DNA from: Pseudomonas sp. RIT-PI-r
GTDB lineage: Bacteria; Pseudomonadota; Gammaproteobacteria; Pseudomonadales; Pseudomonadaceae
Direction of reading: 5' to 3'
DNA length: 64,000 nucleotides
Assembly: GCF_001297015.1 (NCBI RefSeq)
Contig: NZ_LIGE01000042.1
Span: 1-64,000, forward strand
Position numbers and translations under genes: made by a program. The notes under the pieces are model-generated. The model had not been told where the DNA came from. It made no database searches and saw only the letters and a program-made list of their open reading frames with translations. The stretch's first letter is position 1. The number at the start of each line of letters is the position of its first letter. This document shows, piece after piece, positions 16,715 through 25,414 of the stretch.

Positions 16715-17284
16715 GTGCAGACCACCCGCTTGACACTGATTTGCCACGCACGAACCGTCGCACAGAAATTGGCGTGTTTTCCTACGAACGAGCCCGTTGA
16801 AGATGTTGCTCTGCCGCTTGGCACAATGGCTGCTCGCTTCAATGCGGCGCGACGTTTGCTCTGCGGCCCCGAACTGCGCACCCGGCAGACAGCCGCCTGG
16901 TTCGGGGCGGATGCTCGGGTTGACGAGGCATTGCGCGATTGCGACTGGGGAAATTGGCACGGGCGATCAATCAAGGACCTGCAAACGACGCAAGCGCAGG
17001 CTTTGCAAGCGTGGCTGACAGATCCGCATGCAGCGCCCCCCGGCGGCGAATCAGTGACGGATCTGGCCACGCGAGTCGCGGCATGGCTGCAAAGTTTGCA
17101 AACGACGCCGGGGCATGTGGTGGCGATCACCCACCCGTACATCGTGCGTGCCGTGCTGATGCAGGTGATGCAAGGCGCGGCGTTCAATGCAATCGACGTC
17201 GAACCGCTGTCAGTCATCGAGTTGCGCTTCAACGGGATCTGGCGGCTACGCTTGCCGGGCATCGACATCGAAGGAGCATGCTAA
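16715..17284 (+). CDS. Histidine phosphatase-fold protein with altered active site, coupled to cobF
   Basis: The 189-residue protein has the phosphoglycerate-mutase-like fold. It shows LCGPELRTRQTAAWFG, DEALRDCDWGNWHGR, PGGESVTDL and a distal VVAITHPYIVRAV with the second catalytic His. The first motif, normally RHG, reads LICHAR, so the Arg before the catalytic His is Cys. GTG 16715 is the only start near the family N-terminus. Its stop overlaps the cobF start (TAATG), so the two are translated together. Databases may call it CobC (alpha-ribazole phosphatase), but the missing Arg makes that doubtful. Confidence 0.75.
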   Translation: MQTTRLTLICHARTVAQKLACFPTNEPVEDVALPLGTMAARFNAARRLLCGPELRTRQTAAWFGADARVDEALRDCDWGNWHGRSIKDLQTTQAQALQAWLTDPHAAPPGGESVTDLATRVAAWLQSLQTTPGHVVAITHPYIVRAVLMQVMQGAAFNAIDVEPLSVIELRFNGIWRLRLPGIDIEGAC

Positions 17285-18039
17285 TGAAACAACTGCTGGT
17301 GATCGGCATCGGTGCCGGTAATCCGGACTACATCACGATGCAGGCGGTCAAAGCGCTGAATCGGGTCGATGTGTTCTTTCTGCTGGATAAAGGCCAGAGC
17401 AAGGACAAACTGATCGATCTGCGCCGCGAGATCTGTGAACGCTACATCAGCGATCCCGCCTACCGTTTCGCCGAAGCCGCGAGCCCGGAGCGCGAGCGCG
17501 GCGATGTCGACTACAACGCGAGCGTCGATGAACTGAACGGCGCCAAGCAAGCGACCTTCGAGCGGCTGATCAATGAAGAATTGTCTGACGGCCAGTGCGG
17601 CGGTTTTCTGGTGTGGGGCGACCCGGCGCTGTACGACAGCACCCTGCGTATCCTTCAGGCGATTCTGGATTCGGGTCGTTGTCAGTTCGAGTTTGAGGTC
17701 ATCCCCGGCATCACCAGCGTTCAGGCGCTGGCGGCGCGGCATAAAGTGCCGTTGAACAGTATTGGCCGCTCCGTCGAGATCACCACGGGCCGGCGTCTGG
17801 CGGCGGGGCAGGTGAGTGATGCCGACAGCCTGGTGGTGATGCTTGATGCCGAGGATTCCTACCACCACGTGGCCGACCCGCAAACTGCGATTTACTGGGG
17901 CGCGTATCTGGGCACGGCGGATGAGATCCTGATCAGCGGCAAACTTGGCGATGTCGCCGATGAGATCGAGCGGGTGCGCAAGGCTGCACGGGCGGAGCAT
18001 GGCTGGATCATGGATACCTATCTGTTGCGCAAGTCCTAG
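17284..18039 (+). CDS. cobF: Precorrin-6A synthase (deacetylating)
   Basis: The 251-residue SAM-dependent methyltransferase methylates precorrin-5 at C-1 with loss of the acetyl group in aerobic cobalamin synthesis. It has the tetrapyrrole methylase N-terminus VIGIGAGNPDYITMQAVKAL, the GFLVWGDPALYDST loop and VIPGITSVQALAARH. ATG 17284 overlaps the stop of the preceding gene by one base. No other cob genes are in the window, so it sits apart from the main cobalamin cluster, as is common in Pseudomonas. Confidence 0.9.
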   Translation: MKQLLVIGIGAGNPDYITMQAVKALNRVDVFFLLDKGQSKDKLIDLRREICERYISDPAYRFAEAASPERERGDVDYNASVDELNGAKQATFERLINEELSDGQCGGFLVWGDPALYDSTLRILQAILDSGRCQFEFEVIPGITSVQALAARHKVPLNSIGRSVEITTGRRLAAGQVSDADSLVVMLDAEDSYHHVADPQTAIYWGAYLGTADEILISGKLGDVADEIERVRKAARAEHGWIMDTYLLRKS

Positions 18040-18048
18040 ATTTTCGCT

Positions 18049-18080
18049 GGCCTCATCGCTGGCTTGCCGGTGATGAGGCC
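18049..18080. terminator. Hairpin between convergent cobF and ftrA-like genes
   Basis: GGCCTCATC (18049-18057) pairs with GATGAGGCC (18072-18080). It lacks a T run but lies between two stop codons and may act in both directions. Confidence 0.5.
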
Positions 18081-18092
18081 CACCAGATCACC

Positions 18093-19067
18093 TCAAGACC
18101 TGACAAGGGCGCCACGCCCGAACCGCTCCCGATACACCGACGGCGGCACGCCCACCACGCCGCGAAACGCCACCCGAAAACTCTCCACCGAGCGATACCC
18201 GCAACGCTGCGCAACCTGTTCGGTGTTGTCCGTCGTGCTCTCCAGCAACTCCCGCGCCCGCGCCAGTCGTTCATGCTGTAGCCACGCCTTGGGCGACTGC
18301 CCGCAGGCTTCGGTGAAACGCCGCAAGAACGTCCGCTCGCTCATCGCCGCTTCGCTGGCCAGTTCGCGCACCTCCAGTGGTTCATGCAGGCGTTCGCGCG
18401 CCCATTGCATGACCCGTGACAAATCGTTGCGCGGCGTCGGGCTGACCGGCGTCGGAATGAATTGCGCCTGACCGCCGGTGCGCTGCGGCGACATCACCAG
18501 CCGCCGCGCCACCGTATTGGCAACCTGAGTGCCAAAGTCACGGGCCACCAGGTGCAGGCAGGCATCGATTCCGGCGGCACTGCCCGCCGACGTGATCAGC
18601 TGTCCCGAGTCGACGTAAAGCACATCGGCGTCAACAGCAATCATCGGGAAGCCTTGTGCCAGTTCCGCCGCGTAGCGCCAATGCGTGGTTGCCGCATGGC
18701 CGTCGAGCAGACCGCTGGCGGCCAGCACAAACACCCCGGAACAGATCGACAACAGTCGCGCACCCCGGCCGTGAGCCTGGCGCAGAGCATCGAGCAACGC
18801 TTGCGGCACCTCGGCATTGCGGTCGCGCCAACCTGGAATGATGATGGTGCGTGCGGTGGCGAGCAGTTCCAGGCCGCCATCGGCCAGTACTTGAATGCCA
18901 CCCATGGCGCGCATCGGGCCTTGATCGACCGCGGCAATCACGTGTTCGTACCACGGGAATTCGAACTCCGGCCGAGCCAGACCGAAGATCTCCACGGCAA
19001 TGCCGAACTCGAACGTGCAGAGGCCGTCGTAGGCCAGAATCGCAACCAGTCCTGGAGAGGCAGGCAT
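18093..19067 (-). CDS. ftrA: FtrA/GlxA-like AraC-family regulator with DJ-1/PfpI domain
   Basis: The 324-residue protein has an N-terminal DJ-1/PfpI (glutamine amidotransferase-like) domain, with the nucleophile-elbow Cys in LLSICSGVF, and a C-terminal pair of AraC helix-turn-helices (EVRELASEAAMSERTFLRR and VAQRCGYRSVESFRVAF). The organisation is that of FtrA. It is divergent from a rhodanese gene, a linkage I have seen for this regulator in Pseudomonas, so it probably controls it. ATG 19067 is chosen; the frame extends further upstream into the rhodanese region without support. Confidence 0.82.
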   Translation of the reverse strand: MPASPGLVAILAYDGLCTFEFGIAVEIFGLARPEFEFPWYEHVIAAVDQGPMRAMGGIQVLADGGLELLATARTIIIPGWRDRNAEVPQALLDALRQAHGRGARLLSICSGVFVLAASGLLDGHAATTHWRYAAELAQGFPMIAVDADVLYVDSGQLITSAGSAAGIDACLHLVARDFGTQVANTVARRLVMSPQRTGGQAQFIPTPVSPTPRNDLSRVMQWARERLHEPLEVRELASEAAMSERTFLRRFTEACGQSPKAWLQHERLARARELLESTTDNTEQVAQRCGYRSVESFRVAFRGVVGVPPSVYRERFGRGALVRS

Positions 19068-19169
19068 TTGGCGGAAAACTCCCGATGAGTGTCTTGTGCG
19101 CCACTGTAGCGATTCGCGTCGTCTCGATAAAGTCTGTTCATTCCCATCGATACGTAGGAGCAACACCCC

Positions 19170-19598
19170 ATGCCGAGCCTGGTTCGCGAAATTCCTGCCG
19201 CCCCTTCGGCGATTGCACTGATGCATTTCAGCAATCGTCTGACCTTCGAAACCGATTGTTCCGACGTGTTCGGCAGCCAGCAGGCCGGCGAGGTCGATTT
19301 TGTGTTGGTGGACGTGCGCGGACCACTGGCGTTTGAACGCGGCCATGTACCGGGCGCGATCAATATTCCCGGACGGTTGCTGACGGCAGAAGGTTTAGCC
19401 AGCTACCCGAAGAGCGCGCTGTTCGTGGTCTATTGCGCGGGCCCGCACTGCAACGGCGCCAACAAGGCTGCAGTGAAACTGGCGGCGCTGGGTTATCCAG
19501 TCAAAGAGATGATCGGCGGCATTACCGGTTGGCTGGATGAAGGCTTCGAACTCAACGTGCCCAAAACTGCAAACACCCCCATCAACTGCGCCTGCTGA
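19170..19598 (+). CDS. Rhodanese-like sulfurtransferase
   Basis: The 142-residue single-domain rhodanese has the active-site loop CAGPHCN (catalytic Cys89), the VDVR and RGHVPGAINIP signatures, and a C-terminal CAC. It would transfer sulfur from thiosulfate or a persulfide to an acceptor. TAGGAG precedes the ATG. It is divergent from the ftrA-like regulator. The added Cys residues at the C-terminus are not part of the usual fold and could bind metal or take part in relay, which is inference. Confidence 0.85.
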   Translation: MPSLVREIPAAPSAIALMHFSNRLTFETDCSDVFGSQQAGEVDFVLVDVRGPLAFERGHVPGAINIPGRLLTAEGLASYPKSALFVVYCAGPHCNGANKAAVKLAALGYPVKEMIGGITGWLDEGFELNVPKTANTPINCAC

Positions 19599-19603
19599 TC
19601 ACC

Positions 19604-19700
19604 TGTAGGAGCTGCCGCAGGCTGCGATCTTTTGCCGTTGTTTTCAAAAAAAACACCAGATCGCAGCCTTCGCAAGCCCCCGTATAGGGCTTGTCCTACA
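19604..19700. repeat. Paired REP element, one degenerate arm
   Basis: The left arm (GTAGGAGCTGCCGCAGGCTGCGATC) is intact; the right arm ends GCAAGCCCC...TTGTCCTACAG instead of the usual copy. The following 200 bases up to 19900 should hold the promoter of the binding-protein gene, which I could not place with confidence. Confidence 0.75.
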
Positions 19701-19900
19701 GCCTTTGCACCACGACAGAGCAGCCGTTGACCCCGGTCAATGGTCGCGCCGAATTTTTGTAAGTATTTGTCGCTTAAACACAATTTACCCTGTGCGCGCC
19801 GCCATAGACTGCCGGCCACTTCGGTATTTGCCGTTAAAAGGCCATGACCGAACGCTGAATCGAAGCTGCCAATAAAAGCCTCCGCACACAGGAGTTATAA

Positions 19901-20680
19901 ATGAAAAAGCTAGTGATGTTCGGTGCCCTGGCACTGTCGATGTTGTCTCTGACCGCTGTGGCCGAAGACGCCAAGCCGATCCGCATCGGTATCGAAGCCG
20001 GTTATCCGCCATTCTCGATGAAAACCCCTGACGGCAAACTGACCGGTTTCGATGTCGATATCGGCGATGCGCTGTGTGAGCAGATGAAAGTCAAATGTAC
20101 TTGGGTCGAGCAGGAATTCGACGGTCTGATCCCGGCGCTGAAAGTGAAGAAAATCGACGCGATCCTGTCCTCGATGACCATCACCGACGATCGCAAGAAG
20201 AACGTTGATTTCACCATCAAGTACTACCACACCCCGGCGCGTTTCGTGATGAAGGCAGGCTCGGGCGTGAAAGACCCGCTGACCGAGCTCAAGGGCAAGA
20301 AAGTCGGTGTGCTGCGCGCCAGTACTCACGACCGTTACGCCACTGAAGTGCTGGTTCCGGCCGGGATCGACCTGGTGCGTTACGGCTCGCAGCAGGAAGC
20401 CAACCTCGACATGGTTTCCGGGCGTATCGATGCGATGCTGGCCGACTCGGTCAACCTCAGCGACGGTTTCCTGAAAACCGAAGCTGGCAAAGGTTTTGAA
20501 TTCGTCGGCCCGACCTACGAGGACGCCAAATACTTCGGTGGCGGCGCCGGCATCGCGGTGCGCAAGGGCGATACCGCGCTGGCCGAGCAATTCAACCAGG
20601 CCATCACTGAAATCCGCGCGAACGGCAAGTACAAGCAAGTGCAGGACAAGTACTTCGACTTTGACGTGTACGGCCATTAA
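19901..20680 (+). CDS. Periplasmic amino acid-binding protein of an ABC importer (HisJ/ArgT type)
   Basis: The 259-residue protein has a signal peptide (about residues 1-21, ending AVAED) and the family 3 solute-binding fold: IRIGIEAGYPPFSMKTPDGKLTGFDVDIGDAL, then DAILSSMTITDDRKKNVDFT and LRASTHDRYATEVL. These are typical of lysine/arginine/ornithine/histidine-binding proteins. No permease or ATPase genes follow; instead a terminator and an AstE-like deacylase gene come next, so it is an orphan receptor that must use components encoded elsewhere. AGGAG precedes the ATG. Confidence 0.88.
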   Translation: MKKLVMFGALALSMLSLTAVAEDAKPIRIGIEAGYPPFSMKTPDGKLTGFDVDIGDALCEQMKVKCTWVEQEFDGLIPALKVKKIDAILSSMTITDDRKKNVDFTIKYYHTPARFVMKAGSGVKDPLTELKGKKVGVLRASTHDRYATEVLVPAGIDLVRYGSQQEANLDMVSGRIDAMLADSVNLSDGFLKTEAGKGFEFVGPTYEDAKYFGGGAGIAVRKGDTALAEQFNQAITEIRANGKYKQVQDKYFDFDVYGH

Positions 20681-20689
20681 TACGCCGTC

Positions 20690-20727
20690 AAAAAGTGGCC
20701 CCGTGTAGGCGGAGGCCACTTTTTTTA
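20690..20727 (+). terminator. Rho-independent terminator after the binding-protein gene
   Basis: AAAAGTGGCC pairs with GGCCACTTTT around a short loop and runs into seven T. Confidence 0.85.
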
Positions 20728-20763
20728 TGCCCATGATTTATCCTGCCCCACACCTTCCAACGC

Positions 20764-20783
20764 AGGAGCCTGCGGCAGCTCCT
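20764..20783. repeat. Short single REP-like hairpin
   Basis: AGGAGC...GCTCCT around CTGCGGCA resembles one arm of the GTAGGAGCTGCCG type REP element and lies in the leader of the deacylase gene. Confidence 0.5.
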
Positions 20784-20805
20784 ACAGAGATAGCGGAGTT
20801 TTCTC

Positions 20806-21918
20806 ATGCAACGTATCGACCATGTTCTACCCTGGAGCCATTTGGGCAGCGAACGCTCTCTCAGCGTATTCCGTTACGGCGCCGGCGACCGCAAGGTGTA
20901 TATCCAGGCCAGCCTGCACGCCGATGAGCTGCCAGGCATGCGCACCGCATGGGAACTCAAGCAACGCCTTAACGACCTCGAACAGCAGGGCCGCCTGCAC
21001 GGTGTGATCGAGCTGGTGCCGGTGGCCAACCCGATCGGCATGGACCAGCATCTGCAAGGCAATCACATGGGCCGTTTCGAAATGGGCAGCGGCAAGAACT
21101 TCAACCGCGCGTTCGTCGAACTCAGTGCGCCGGTCGCCGCTTTGATCGGCGCGCAGTTGGGTGCCGATGCCGAGACCAATGTCGTCCTGATTCGCCAGGC
21201 CATGGGTCAGGTGTTCGATCAACTGCCGGCTCCCGCCTCGCAACTGGAAGCCCTGCATCGACTGCTGCTGCGCCACGCCTGCGACGCCGATATCACCCTC
21301 GATCTGCATTGTGATTTCGACGCTGCGATCCATCTTTATGCGCTGCCGCAACATTGGCCGCAGTGGCAATCTCTGGCGGCCCGTCTGCAGGCTGGCGTGG
21401 CGTTGCTGTGTGAGGATTCCGGCGGCAGCTCGTTCGATGAATCCTGTTCGACGCCTTGGCTGCGTCTGGCGCAAGCCTTCCCCGCTGCGGCGATTCCGCC
21501 AGCGAACCTCGCCACCACGCTGGAGCTGGGAAGCATGGGCGACACCCGGGTCGATCAGGCTCAGGCCAATTGCGAGGCTATTCTCGGTTTTCTCGCCGAG
21601 CAGGGTTTCATCAGCGGAGAATGGCCGGCGGCGCCGAGCGAATGCTGCGAAGGCATGCCGTTCGAAGGCACCGAATACCTGTTCGCGCCGCACCACGGCG
21701 TGGTGAGCTTTCTGCGCCGCGCCGGCGAATGGGTGGAAAAGGGCGATGCCTTGTTTGAAGTGGTTGATCCGTTGCAGGATCGTCTGACCACCGTGTACGC
21801 GGGGACCAGTGGTGTATTGTTCGCGATTGATCGCGGGCGCTATACCGAACCCGGGATCTGGCAGGCGAAGGTGGCGGGACGGGTGCCATTTCGCACTGGC
21901 AAGCTGACAAACGACTGA
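20806..21918 (+). CDS. Succinylglutamate desuccinylase/aspartoacylase-family zinc hydrolase
   Basis: The 370-residue protein has the M14-like zinc site: QASLHADELPGM (zinc His and Glu) and ITLDLHCDF (third zinc His), with the substrate-binding GKNFNRAF segment. A C-terminal beta-rich domain (about 285-365) resembles a biotinyl-like fold. Relatives hydrolyse N-succinylglutamate or N-acylaspartate. It lies downstream of an amino-acid binding protein but behind a terminator. The window also holds a succinyltransferase pair (10184-11262), so a shared N-acyl amino acid theme is possible but unproven. Confidence 0.82.
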   Translation: MQRIDHVLPWSHLGSERSLSVFRYGAGDRKVYIQASLHADELPGMRTAWELKQRLNDLEQQGRLHGVIELVPVANPIGMDQHLQGNHMGRFEMGSGKNFNRAFVELSAPVAALIGAQLGADAETNVVLIRQAMGQVFDQLPAPASQLEALHRLLLRHACDADITLDLHCDFDAAIHLYALPQHWPQWQSLAARLQAGVALLCEDSGGSSFDESCSTPWLRLAQAFPAAAIPPANLATTLELGSMGDTRVDQAQANCEAILGFLAEQGFISGEWPAAPSECCEGMPFEGTEYLFAPHHGVVSFLRRAGEWVEKGDALFEVVDPLQDRLTTVYAGTSGVLFAIDRGRYTEPGIWQAKVAGRVPFRTGKLTND

Positions 21919-22127
21919 TCGTCGCCTGGCGCGTTTGCCGGCTGGTTACCGGCAGATGACGCCCCTTGATCGTTCCCCCTCGCGCGTTATCTCGCCGGCC
22001 GGCGGCGGTGTAGGACAGCTGAGGCATTCGGCCAGTAAAAAAACCACTGAAAAGCGGCAAATTGCTGGCCCCCGAGGCGCATCTTCATCGGCAAAATCGC
22101 CTTTTTTCAAAAGGTTAGGTTGGCTAT

Positions 22128-22457
22128 ATGCGGACGATTGTCATAACCGTTGCAACGCTTTCCCTGGCTGTTCTTGCCTCGGGCGTCCAGGCAAAAGAGT
22201 TAAGCAAGAGTCACCGGTTTGCCTGCATCTGGGGTTCCGATATCGCCGCCGGCGCACAGCAATCCAAGCTGTCGGGCATCTCCCTGTATGGCGCGCGCAA
22301 GCAGTTGCAGGTGCGCAGGTTTCAGCAGCCATGGATGCGCATGACGGCGATGGGCATCACCGAGCAGACCTACAACAGCACTTCAAAGCTCAAGCCTGCG
22401 GCGGTCAAGCAGACTTACTACGAGCAGTGCGTCAGGCACGAACTGGCGCAGCGTTGA
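22128..22457 (+). CDS. Small exported protein of unknown function
   Basis: The 109-residue product has a clear signal peptide (MRTIVITVATLSLAVLASGVQA, about 22 residues) and a mature part with two Cys (CIWGSD and YEQCVRH) that could form a disulfide. It begins KELSKSHRFACIWG. No catalytic motif is visible and I do not recognise the family. The start follows a weak AGG-containing leader. A divergent or operon partner is not obvious; the ABC exporter follows 91 bases downstream on the same strand. Confidence 0.65.
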   Translation: MRTIVITVATLSLAVLASGVQAKELSKSHRFACIWGSDIAAGAQQSKLSGISLYGARKQLQVRRFQQPWMRMTAMGITEQTYNSTSKLKPAAVKQTYYEQCVRHELAQR

Positions 22458-22548
22458 AACACCAGCGAGGAACCCTTGTCGTGTGAAATTCAGTGTTGGC
22501 GCTGGAGTACCATGAGCCATCTTTATCACCTGCAGAGTCCATTACCGC

Positions 22549-24360
22549 ATGCCTGATCTAACGCGTATCACGTCCTTGTTCGATCAGGCGCAGCGGGCCA
22601 TGCGGCTGGTCTGGGGGACATCGCGAGGCTTGTTTCTCGGGCTGGTACTGGCAACGCTGGTTGCCGGGCTGCTGCCGGCACTGGCCGCATGGTTGGGGCA
22701 GCGGATCGTCGATGCCGTGGTTGCGGCGATGCAGTTGCACGCGCAACAGGGCAGTGCGCCGCTGTGGCCCGTGTTGCGTTATGTGTTGTTGGAAGCCGGG
22801 GTGTTGGCGTTGTTATCCGGCACCCAGCGGGCGCTCTCGGTGCAGCAGTCGCTGTTGCGGGTGCAACTGGGACAGAAGGTCAATACGCTGATTTTGCAGA
22901 AAGCGCAGACCCTGTCACTGGTGCAGTTCGAAAACTCCGAGTTTTACGACAAACTGGTGCGTGTGCGTCGCGAGGCTTCGACCCGGCCACTGGCGCTGGT
23001 CATGAAGTCGCTGGGCTTGACTCAGAACCTGATCATGCTGATCAGCTTCGGTGTGCTGTTGGTGCATTTTTCGCCGTGGGCGCTGGTGTTGCTGGTGGTC
23101 GGTGCATTGCCGGTATTTTTTGCCGAGGCGCATTTTTCCGGTGACGCCTTTCGCCTGTTCACCCGCCGAGCGCCGGAGAGCCGGCAGCAGAGCTACATCG
23201 AAACCTTGTTATCTCACGAGACCTATATCAAAGAGGTCAAGCTGTTCGGCTTTGCCCCGTTGTTGCTGCAACGCTACCGCGACACGTTCGCCAGGCTGTA
23301 TGCCGAAGATCGACGCCTGACGTTGCGGCGTGATGGTTGGGGTTTCGGCCTTGGCCTGCTCGGAACCGCAGCGTTTTACCTGGCCTACGCCTGGGTGGTG
23401 ACCGATGCCGTGCATGGCCAGATCAGTCTCGGCCAGATGACCATGTATCTGGTGCTGTTCAAGCAAGGCCAAAGCGCGGTGAGCAGCAGTCTGAGTGCGA
23501 TCAGCGGTCTCTACGAGGACGGCCTCTACCTGACCAGTCTGTATGAATACCTGGCCGAACCGGTGCAGGTCGATACCGGTCACCTGACGGTCGGCGTCCG
23601 CCCAGGGGATGGCTTGCGTTTCGAAAACGTCGGTTTCCGTTATCCCGGAGCCAGTCGGCCGGCATTGGAAAACATTGACCTGCAACTGTTGCCAGGCCAG
23701 AGCATGGCGTTGGTCGGGGAAAACGGTTCTGGCAAGACTACGCTGATCAAGCTGCTGACCCGGCTTTACCACCCCGATCAAGGGCGCATTCTGCTCGACG
23801 GCAGCGATTTGCAGGAATGGCAGGAAACCGCGTTACGTCGGCGCATTGGCGTGATTTTTCAGGATTACATCCGCTACCAGTTCACTGTCGGCGAAAACAT
23901 CGGCGTCGGCGATACCCTGGCGTTCAGCGACCAGCAGCGGTGGCAGGAGGCTGCTACCCAAGGCATGGCGGCACCTTTTATCGAAGGGCTCGACAAGGGT
24001 TACGCCACGCAATTGGGACGCTGGTTTGCCGGTGGTCAGGAACTGTCCGGAGGGCAGTGGCAGAAGATTGCCTTGTCCCGCGCGTACATGCGCCGTGATG
24101 CAGACCTTCTGATCCTCGATGAACCGACTTCGGCTCTCGACCCGGCGGCGGAAGCGGCGGTGTTCGAGCATTTCAGCCAGCACAGCGAAGGGCGCATGAC
24201 CTTGCTGATCTCCCACCGTTTTTCCAGTGTGCGCAATGCCGATCACATCATCGTGCTGCAACAAGGGCGGATTCTCGAGCAGGGTGGCCACGATGAGCTG
24301 ATTGCCACTGCCGGGCATTACGCGCAACTGTTCGATTTGCAGGCGCGCGGGTACCGCTAG
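22549..24360 (+). CDS. ABC exporter half-transporter (fused permease and ATPase)
   Basis: The 603-residue protein has a six-helix membrane domain (about residues 20-310) and a nucleotide-binding domain. It contains Walker A GENGSGKT at 390-397, signature LSGGQWQK, and Walker B LLILDEPTSALD followed by the SHR switch His. It should work as a homodimer exporting lipids, peptides or other hydrophobic compounds. No biosynthetic neighbour indicates the substrate. Its stop overlaps the stop of the convergent hydrolase gene. Confidence 0.87.
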   Translation: MPDLTRITSLFDQAQRAMRLVWGTSRGLFLGLVLATLVAGLLPALAAWLGQRIVDAVVAAMQLHAQQGSAPLWPVLRYVLLEAGVLALLSGTQRALSVQQSLLRVQLGQKVNTLILQKAQTLSLVQFENSEFYDKLVRVRREASTRPLALVMKSLGLTQNLIMLISFGVLLVHFSPWALVLLVVGALPVFFAEAHFSGDAFRLFTRRAPESRQQSYIETLLSHETYIKEVKLFGFAPLLLQRYRDTFARLYAEDRRLTLRRDGWGFGLGLLGTAAFYLAYAWVVTDAVHGQISLGQMTMYLVLFKQGQSAVSSSLSAISGLYEDGLYLTSLYEYLAEPVQVDTGHLTVGVRPGDGLRFENVGFRYPGASRPALENIDLQLLPGQSMALVGENGSGKTTLIKLLTRLYHPDQGRILLDGSDLQEWQETALRRRIGVIFQDYIRYQFTVGENIGVGDTLAFSDQQRWQEAATQGMAAPFIEGLDKGYATQLGRWFAGGQELSGGQWQKIALSRAYMRRDADLLILDEPTSALDPAAEAAVFEHFSQHSEGRMTLLISHRFSSVRNADHIIVLQQGRILEQGGHDELIATAGHYAQLFDLQARGYR

Positions 24361-25301
24361 GTGTCCCGCGAGCTGCGCACGCTCGCAGGCCCGGCCACCC
24401 GAGGGGCGGTTTTGCTCTGCATCAAGCTGTCGAGCGCCTTGCGGTAATTCTGCCCGCCGAGGGCCATGCTGTTGTTGTGCGTGGCGCCCGGCACCAGCAA
24501 CAGGCGTTTGGGTTGCCGGGCGGCGTTGAACAACTGTTCGCTGAAGCGCGGCGGCACGAACGCATCAGCCAGACCATGCACCACCAGTAAAGGCATATGG
24601 ATGTCGGCGATTTTGTCGATCGAATCGAATTTTTGCGACAGCAACCAGCGCACCGGCAAGGACGTATTGGCCACTGCGGCCGCAACATCGGCCAGGGATG
24701 TGAAGGTCGACTCGATCACCAGCCCCCGCACCGGCAGTGGGACGTTTTTACGCGCAGCATCCTTGCCGAGTTCTGCAGCCAGATCGATCGCGACAGCGCC
24801 GCCGAGTGAGTGGCCATAGATCAGCCGTTTGCTGGGATCAGGTTGCAGCAGCTTGAAGCGTTCCCACGCCACCCGCGCATCTTCGTAAACGCTGCTTTCG
24901 GATGGCAGATCACCCTTGCTCTGGCCGAAGCCACGGTAGTCGATGGCCAGCACCGAATAGCCCGCCGCGCGCAGTTGTTCGATGCGGAACAGCTGTCCGG
25001 TGAGATTCCAGCGTACGCCATGCAGATACAGGATGGCCGGGGCATTGGGTTTTTCCGCCGGCCACCACCAGGCATGGATGTTTTGTCCGGCCTTGAAACT
25101 CTTCGGTTGCAGATCGAGTTCCTGAACGCTGCCGGGCAGGCCGCGATACCAGCCGGCCGTGCCCGGTTCAATGCGAAACAGCAGCGTGCGCTCGGTGTGT
25201 TCGAGCACGGCACAACTCGTCGGCACGCCGATAATCAGCGCAGCCATGCAGGCGAACGCCAGGCGGCGGCGACGCAGACGGGTCATGAAGGCGAGGAACA
25301 T
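24357..25301 (-). CDS. Alpha/beta hydrolase with N-terminal membrane anchor
   Basis: The 314-residue protein has an N-terminal hydrophobic segment ending near a Cys (IGVPTSC), possibly a weak lipobox. The fold resembles the BEM46/YfhR-like serine hydrolases: YLHGVRWN, GHSLGGA (nucleophile Ser), HGLADAFVPP (Asp region) and GATHNN (His). ATG 25301 has GGTGA at a fitting distance; TTG 25316, GTG 25313 and ATG 25286 are alternatives. The substrate is unknown. It converges on the ABC exporter gene with a four-base overlap. Confidence 0.78.
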   Translation of the reverse strand: MFLAFMTRLRRRRLAFACMAALIIGVPTSCAVLEHTERTLLFRIEPGTAGWYRGLPGSVQELDLQPKSFKAGQNIHAWWWPAEKPNAPAILYLHGVRWNLTGQLFRIEQLRAAGYSVLAIDYRGFGQSKGDLPSESSVYEDARVAWERFKLLQPDPSKRLIYGHSLGGAVAIDLAAELGKDAARKNVPLPVRGLVIESTFTSLADVAAAVANTSLPVRWLLSQKFDSIDKIADIHMPLLVVHGLADAFVPPRFSEQLFNAARQPKRLLLVPGATHNNSMALGGQNYRKALDSLMQSKTAPRVAGPASVRSSRDT

Positions 25302-25414
25302 TAAACGTTTCACCAAAGGTCGGACAAAGAACGCTTTTTACCAGATGCCTTGGCCTGCGGCGTGACATTTTCGACCACCGTACCTGCGCAACGATTACAA
25401 AATGCTGCAACAAC

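Noticed and set aside
16715..17284. Naming the phosphatase-like gene cobC
   Set aside because: The catalytic Arg of the RHG motif is missing, so the alpha-ribazole phosphatase function is not supported.
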